In this document: piece by piece, positions 56,444-64,000 of the stretch
How positions within the stretch are numbered: position 1 is the first letter of the stretch
Layout: each line of letters begins with the position of its first letter
NCBI GenBank assembly: GCA_031213475.1
Contig: JARUPZ010000009.1
Location: 1,885,001-1,949,000, forward strand
From: Nereocystis luetkeana
Lineage: Eukaryota > Sar > Phaeophyceae > Laminariales > Laminariaceae
DNA: 64,000 nucleotides
Direction of reading: 5' to 3'
Notes under the pieces: model-generated
Told to the model about the DNA's origin: nothing
Seen by the model: only the letters and a program-made list of their open reading frames with translations
The model's database searches: none
Translations under genes and position numbers: made by a program

Positions 56444-56767
56444 TCGTCAGTGATCGATCCTCTGTAGATCGTGTTTTGTCGGACGTGTGGTCGGGTCGGA
56501 CGTCTGGACGCTTCTTTTTACGCCGCCCGGCGTTGCGCTCGCCCAAGGGAGCAAGTTATACAACAAAGCGTGCAAAGTAGACAGTGGGCAGAGAAAGCTC
56601 ACGACCTGGTGCAATGGGCGACATGCAAAATGACGAGACCTGTGTTCGCGCATGAATAATCATGTCGGGCCTATTCGTGTCCTCTTTGTAGCTCGGTCGT
56701 GGGCCTCGGAACGATGGTGTTACCTGTGAGTGTGCTGTTTGCTGTATGCTGAAAAAAATGAAGGTCG

Positions 56768-57792
<1,025 letters not shown>

Positions 57793-57981
57793 GCGGTATA
57801 TGCGGGTACTTCCACATACATACCTCAACCAGCTGCATGTGGCCGAGCATAAAAAACGAAGTTCAGCGCGGGACCACAAAATAAAGGAAGCGGCGGGATC
57901 CAGATAAACTCTACGATCAATCATGAAAAACGATGTTTTCAAATCGGCAATATAAACTCGAGGGTCGATCCTGACCAAAGA

Positions 57982-58866
57982 AGGGCTTTTCGCGGGTCAT
58001 GACCCGACCTGCGGGTCGGGGAACGGGGTGTTCATAATGTCACGGGTCGGGCCGGGTTAGGAAGTGCCCAAAACCTCACTCGTCGGGTTGGGCCGGATCA
58101 AGCGGTTTTATAATCTCGCGGGTCGAGTCAGGTCGGGTCGAGACCTTTTCAAATATTTCTCACGGGTCGGGTTGGGTCGGGTCGGGTCGGCTTAAGAGGT
58201 GATGAAAAGCTCACGAGTCGGGCCAGGTCACGATCCTCCGAGTCGGGCCAGGTCACGATCCTCGAAACACGGGTCACTCGCGGGTCGGGCCAGTACGACC
58301 CGCGAGTTGTTTTCTGCAGACCCGCGCGTTGGATGAGCGCATCCGACTCGCGGATGCGGCATTTGAAACACTTCTCAGACCCAAAGAATCTTCTCACGTA
58401 CCGAGGAGTACTCAAGAATACTCCTTTGGTATCATATTCAAGCATTAAAACACCGCCAAAACCATTTACGCATGTCCACATCCATCCATACCCACTGCAG
58501 CCAGGCTACGTACCGCTGCGGGGCACACCACTATTTTTTTTTTTTTTGAAGTGTCAACCCACGAGCCGTATCCGCGGGTCGAACCCGCGGGCCAAGATAA
58601 ATGGTCTCGCGGGTCAAGGTGACCCGACCCGCATAAAACCCGCATCTCACGGGTCAATCGGAGGGTGGAGGGTCGGGTAAGGTCGGGTCAGGAGATTTTT
58701 AATAGGTCGGGTCGGGTCGGGTCGGGTCAAGAGGCGTTCAAAATCTCACGGGTTGGGTCGGGTCACAATTCAACACACCTCAAACATTTCGCCGGTCGGG
58801 TCGAGTCGGGTCAGCTGACCCGACCCGACCCGACCCGTGAGGTTTGACCTGACCTGCGAAAAACCC
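57982..58866. mobile_element. Element F copy 2 (full, inverted relative to copy 1)
   Basis: Ends AGGGCTTTTCGCGGGTCATG and GACCTGCGAAAAACCCT. GGGTC/CCCGA pentamer flanks surround a unique centre (58360-58570) that is the inverse of the centre of copy 1. Confidence 0.8.
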
Positions 58867-59838
58867 TCGATTGTTTTATTCTTCCCCGTCAGAGGCGAGA
58901 TAATTCCCGTGGGCGTCCTCGGAAGGGGGGGGGTATATCCGTCAGACAGTCTATACGAGTAGGGTGTTAGCGGGACGCTTCCCGGAATTTTGCTAGGGTT
59001 TTGAAGCGAAGCGAAGCTTCGTGGACAAAGCTATCACAACGACCCCTTCGCATCATACTTGATCATCACCAGTAAGTAAGTAGTGTTGTTGGAGTTGTAC
59101 GCCCCGTGGGGTACTGACGACTTGAAATTACTGCCGGGACTTCCTATGAGCACATTATTAGAAGGCATGCATGCTCCTCTGCTGTGGCATTATACATTGG
59201 TTGGACAATGACTTGGAACTAACTGGAGGAGTTCGTTCTGGAATTTGTTCGCTGTTTTTCGGATTGGATTTGAAGCGATCGCGTTATTATTGCGGTGCTC
59301 AGTTGCAACAGCGCAAAATTGAACGAAGGCAACCTGGGGTTTGTGGAGAGGTAAACTGAATCGTTGGCGTGCTCCAGAAGAAGCGATGGGGAAGAGGGCC
59401 ATCAGCTTGTTGTGACGATGGGTGCAGTTGGTTGGAACTGGGAAGACAGAGGCTGGGAAGGGTTCAAAGGGATTGGAAAGGAGTACTGCCATCTAGTACT
59501 ACCGGGAGTCTGCTCGTGGGCGTGGGTGAGCAGGAGTCTGACACCGGGTGGGAGATCGGCGAGTTGAAAAAATAACTGCTGTGTCTTGGCTGTGTAGGAA
59601 GGTCTATTTCGTCATATATTTGTATTCCGCACTGACAAATAAATACGACACTCCGTTTATCTGGGAAATCGTTGTTGTGTTGATAGCGTGGTATATATAT
59701 CGTGTACCTCATCATGCAGAACAGGGAGGATGTTTGTGATCCTCGTTGAAAGATACCGGAGCGGCGCAGGCTGAGGAGTTCCATGGGTGTAGAATTTGCA
59801 GTAGCGAGATATCCGATGCCGGGAACCCCATGGGGTTC

Positions 59839-60098
59839 AGAGGCGTTCTACGATGATAGAGGTTCACCCCAGATTTTCTGAGGCTCCTCCCTTGAGGTGC
59901 TCCGCGCCTCACCCGAAAACTGACTTTCAGCAAAAAAACCTAATTGCATCCCGATGAATAATCCCGTGGCCCAAGTATACCACTGCTTTATTTTTCGAAA
60001 AACAGACCGGCCTTCCGACGATTTGGCGTTAAAGGAGCCCTGCCATTCAGAAAAAAAATAGCGGAAATGTGCTACCTCTATCTATCGTAGAACGCGTC
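59839..60098 (+). mobile_element. Element C copy 6 (full)
   Basis: Ends GAGGCGTTCTACGATGATAG and CTATCGTAGAACGCGTC, with full-length similarity to copy 3. Confidence 0.85.
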
Positions 60099-61966
60099 TT
60101 CATCCATACCCCGATACCCGCTCGATACGATACATCAGGGACTTGGTTTGGGTTGATGACTTTGGTGAGGCTTCTGTGAGTGCTCTCCTCTCCATCTGCT
60201 GGTGGCGCTGACGGGGGACTCCTCGTGAAGATAAGCAGAGTGTGAAACTGGTTTATGTGGTCTACCGTCCGAGCCTCTGCGCTTCTCCTCTCCTCTACCC
60301 CACCTGTGATAAGAGTGCTCGAGCTTCAGGGAGAGAGAAATACTATCAAATTACCGGGCACGATCATCTATCGCAGTGAACTGATTTTCAGCTTCGAGCG
60401 AGCCGGGCGCACACGCGGGAGAGCGAGAAAGAGATGCGCCCCTTCGGGGACAAATACAAACTTTGCCTCCTGAGCAAATCAATCGGAGCAAGTACGAACT
60501 GCTGTCTGAGGCAAACAACTCGAGGCACGATACGGACAATTCCAGACGGACGGGGAAACCCCGTATCCCGTCGAACGATCCGTCAGCATTTTTTTTGTTA
60601 TTTTATTTTATAAAATTATGAAACACGTCAGCTGTGAGTTCGACTGATTATATAGATAGTTGATACTCAACTTTATAAAAAACTAAAACATCAGCCGTGA
60701 GATCGGGGATCTCGCCGAAACTCATACCTGGTATTTGCTAGCTGTGTGTGATATTTCGAGCGAGCACTGTGCGGTAAAACAAACCAAACTGTAAACAAAA
60801 TCCGGTTTGCAAGTAGTACAACACACGAGCTGAAACCCCCATCCCACATCTGATCTGCGAAATTTTACCCGCCGTCTGTCTACTGCACTGGGGTACTTCG
60901 CTTTTGTCCGCGCCTTGTTAAGGTCTGAGCGCAAGCCACGCACCACAGCGAGAGACCTGGCCGTCGACACCGCGGGTGAGCCAGCCCCTGCCATGTATGT
61001 GTATCTAGGAGTGATACCATGGCCCTTCCTTTCTTTCCTGGCGGGGCATGCTTTGCGCTCCTGGTGCCTGTTACAGTAGATGTATAAAACAGACCCAACC
61101 CACGATACTTGTGGGAGTTGCACTTTTTTTCTTGTCTCACTCAGTGTTTTCTGACCGGCGGAGACCCCACAAGCGATCAACTACCGGGGTGTGTGATCAT
61201 CTTAGTGGCACGTTTTGCTTTATTATGGCTTAGCGCAAAGACAGGTTGCTCGGGCTGCGCGAACAGACGTACGCCGTCGACGCGATACTCCGGTTGAGCT
61301 TTTACGGAACTCATGATGTGAGGATCTTGAACAAAATTGGAACCACCCCGACCGCACCGTTGCCCAACAGAACCCTGTGCTACGTGGTTGTTTTAGATAG
61401 TTTGTGTCTGACGCGTGCTACGATATATAGGGGCGTGTAGAACTTTCTGATCAAGATACCTCTGACCGACGGCGCTCTTCAACCAAAGAAGTACCCAATA
61501 TCGCTAGAAAACCATGTGGGCTTCCATCAAGTTTCGACTACACTAGTAGTACCTAAGGGCGTGCCTAACGACATGTAAACATTTTTCCAAATTTGGCACG
61601 AGGTTTTCCCTTCTTGCTTTCAAGCCTCGAAATAGCAACTCCAACTATTACTATTGATAACGGCAAATGGCTTTTTCTTTCCTCCATAAACTTGCCAAAA
61701 CGCAGGACTACGTACGGGGGTAGTATCCAAGACGAAGTTTGGCAGAAAACTTGCTATTTTGGAGGGTCAAGATCTCCATTAAACTTGCCATTTTGGCAGA
61801 ACAATTTGCCAGATTACGTCACGTTAAAAATGGCCCTGTAAAGCCATGGGATCGTTCATCGTTTTGCGTTATATAATTTTTCTCGGGGTCAGATTTTTCC
61901 TGGGGTACAGAGCTCCTCCTTCAAGCGAGGAGCCTATACGTATCATCAGAAAATACTGGGTTCAGG

Positions 61967-62180
61967 CACAATTCGATGCGAGTCGACGAGGGAGGAAAAG
62001 GCTGAAATCTTCTCGCGATCAAAATGAAGGCACGTACCGTAGCGGGAAGGGGGTAGAAGAGCCTGCTATGTGCCCCCGGATCTGAGTTACGAGTTGGAAG
62101 GAGAGAGATAAGAAGATGTGCGAAGATAATAAATGGGATGAGCAAAAAAACAAAAAAAAACAAAAAAAAACTCTATCACA
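61967..62180 (+). mobile_element. 5'-truncated SINE copy
   Basis: From CAATTCGATGCGAGTCGACG through ACCGTAGCGGGAAGGGGG to AATGGGATGAGC and an A-rich tail with CAAAA interruptions. The head is absent. The preceding 100 bp recall the GAGCTCCTCC..GAGGAGCC palindrome of element C. Confidence 0.75.
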
Positions 62181-62694
62181 GCATACATCGTCTGTAGGCG
62201 TCATACCTCTCGCCATAGTGTGGTCTCGCGGGCGAGCCGCCATGGGGAGCTTCGGCGCCGGATCTTGCCGCAGGTGTGTGGGCCGGTGTCTGCACAGGGC
62301 GGAAGCGGTCCTCTCGCGCCGCCGCGGTTCACCCTGGTAGCATCGTGGGCGCGGGATACGGGCGGGTCGGATGCGGCGGGACTGCGTTTCACTCGAGAAT
62401 AGAGGGGCCGGCGGGGATGGGCCTCGAGCTGCCGACGAGGGCGAGCACGACTATACCTTACTGTAGTAAACTTCAATTTGTAGGTAATATGTCTGTTCCT
62501 CACACATGCCCATCCAAACATCTCAACACATACTCCTGTATAGAATAAGGCGCGGTCGGGGATCTAGAGTGCTGCCGGACTTCGGCAACGCGGCCTCGAA
62601 GCCCAACCTTGGAGTAGTCTTGTAGTTTCATCACGGGGCATATCCATATAATAGGTGTACATATATTTCCCCATCCCGTTGAATACCCTTCGCC

Positions 62695-63000
62695 CTTTTT
62701 GTCTGGCCTCCTTTTATTACGTAGTCGCAACTCAGATCGGGGGTCACATAGCTGGTTCTCCCCCCCTATGGCACACGCCTCGTTCTGGAATAATAGCGAG
62801 AAGGGTTCAGCACTTTCTTCCCTCGTCGACTCGCGTCATATAGCGCTCGCCTAAGCTAGAAATATTAGGTGCTCTCGGCATGGTTGGTGACTGTCTTTCG
62901 ACAAGGCAAGCACTTCATGTCGCGGAGAGTCAGAACCCTCGACACCTGACGCTATTAATAGCAGCGTTAGGAGTTAACCACTAGAGCTTTGTACCGGACA
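62695..63000 (-). mobile_element. Diverged SINE copy, minus strand
   Basis: On the minus strand the 3' part matches the family (GAGTCGACGAGGGAAGAAAG, GTGACCCCCGATCTGAGTTG). The head differs (TAGTGGTTAACTCC..TCGAGGGTTCTGACTC), which suggests a subfamily with a different tRNA-like head. Confidence 0.5.
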
Positions 63001-63024
63001 AAACATAATTAATTATTGTAGAGA

Positions 63025-63090
63025 GAGGCGTTTTACGATAGAGGCTCACTCTTTTCTGTCTGAGGCCCCTATGCCCCCGCGAGGTATAAC
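63025..63090 (+). mobile_element. Element C fragment (left end)
   Basis: GAGGCGTTTTACGATAGAGG followed by about 45 bp of diverged element C sequence. Confidence 0.55.
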
Positions 63091-63319
63091 GCGGAATCCG
63101 ACGGGGACAGACATAAGAATGCGGCTGATGCTACAGGCATCTCGTACGTGTACGTAGGCGTTATGCCCAACGATTCAGAGCACAAGTTCCATACGTGTAT
63201 CGTTCGCGGTCAGGATTTATCGAGGTCTGAAACATGAGGCACCCGGTAGGAGGGCGTCGTGGTAGCAACGTACCAGGTACCAGTATAAATTAGCCCCAAA
63301 TGTGATACCTCGATTTTCC

Positions 63320-63430
63320 TATTACGGGGGGCCATAGTCAATAGGACAAAATATGTTTAGTAAAAATGGTTAAATATATAGGTTTTTATGTATACCATAG
63401 GTCCTATTAACTATGCCCCCCCCGTAATAG
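63320..63430. mobile_element. MITE-A copy 16
   Basis: Ends TATTACGGGGGGCCATAG and CTATGCCCCCCCCGTAATA, with a clean centre ATATATAGGTTTTTATG. Confidence 0.9.
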
Positions 63431-64000
63431 GACGCCTCTGCATTCCGTACGAGAATACAAAATATCCATAAAATTTGGTATATATCATAGAATATCCGCG
63501 CGACAATTGGTGTATGCTGGGTGTGAATGTCTTCCCTGACATCAAAGCCGCCGCACGCGCTGGCTCCTCGTTGACGATGTCGTTATTGATTGAATGCTAC
63601 CTTGTACGCTTTTACCTGCGTACAGGCACTATCCGGAGAAACATATTATAGAAAACATAGCTTCTTCCACCTCCTACGGTATTTTTCAAGCTTATGTTCT
63701 ACCCCCCTCCGCCCCCACGGCGGTATTCTAGTAAGTAGTAGAGCCGCAATGGAGCACGCAGAGTCTGAAGAGCATGTATGTGCGAGGCTTACACAAAAAG
63801 CCATAATATGCCGAAGGGTTTATAAGAAGGGGAGGGACACATCTCACAGAACAGGTCAACTGCGTTCGACCAAAAGTGACGGCAAAAAAGGAAGAATTAC
63901 TGCGTAAATTCTCTCCAGAAAAACGCGACAATCTCCGCAGTTTCCCCCCCAACAATCGTGGGTCCGATTTTCAACTATTATTCAGAGTTTTTTTCTCCCG

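Overview
This is nuclear DNA of a eukaryote. The evidence is GT-AG introns that join reading frames in exact phase, a tRNA-derived SINE family, several families of short inverted-repeat transposons, a (CCCTAA)n telomere-type tract, and many micro- and minisatellites. There is no bacterial operon, rRNA or convincing functional tRNA gene. The very long Ala/Ser/Gly/Pro-rich exons, GTGAGC-type donors and repeat-filled introns would suit an alga, perhaps a stramenopile such as a brown alga. That placement is a guess, because nothing in the window fixes the taxon.

Two multi-exon genes dominate and lie head to head. On the minus strand (29184 to 6870) four exons join in phase into a predicted protein of about 6,030 residues. 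The joins assemble a bactofilin domain (polymer-forming beta-helix, a family best known from bacterial cytoskeletons). It is preceded by about 4,400 residues of acidic, Cys-motif and 29-residue repeats and followed by a low-complexity tail of about 1,100 residues. On the plus strand (34873 to 50646) six exons join in phase into a zeta-toxin-type P-loop kinase. It has a His/Gln/Gly-rich N-terminal half and a Gly/Asn/Ser-rich C-terminal tail. A third, partly resolved gene with ankyrin-like repeats is on the minus strand at about 53.27-54.25 kb.

Layout: 1-6.87 kb, intergenic with MITEs, a SINE fragment and minisatellites; 6.87-29.2 kb, bactofilin-like gene; 29.2-34.9 kb, intergenic with a 1-kb tandem duplication and MITEs; 34.9-50.6 kb, zeta-type kinase gene whose introns are packed with transposable elements; 50.6-53.3 kb, minisatellite and MITEs; 53.3-54.3 kb, ankyrin-like gene; 54.3-64 kb, intergenic repeats including a (CTA)n array of about 0.9 kb and a GGGTC-rich inverted-repeat element.

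Mobile DNA: I can align six families. They are MITE-A (16 copies, TA target), MITE-B (3 copies, TTAA target, piggyBac-like), element C (7 copies, about 250 bp), element E (8 copies), element F (3 copies, built from GGGTC pentamers) and a tRNA-headed SINE. Nested insertions give a relative order of activity. A palindromic 9-mer, TACC-W-GGTA, occurs 21 times, only outside the coding exons. It also appears as a small TA-flanked insertion at one site of otherwise alignable MITE copies, as expected of excision footprints. I see no functional link between the three genes.
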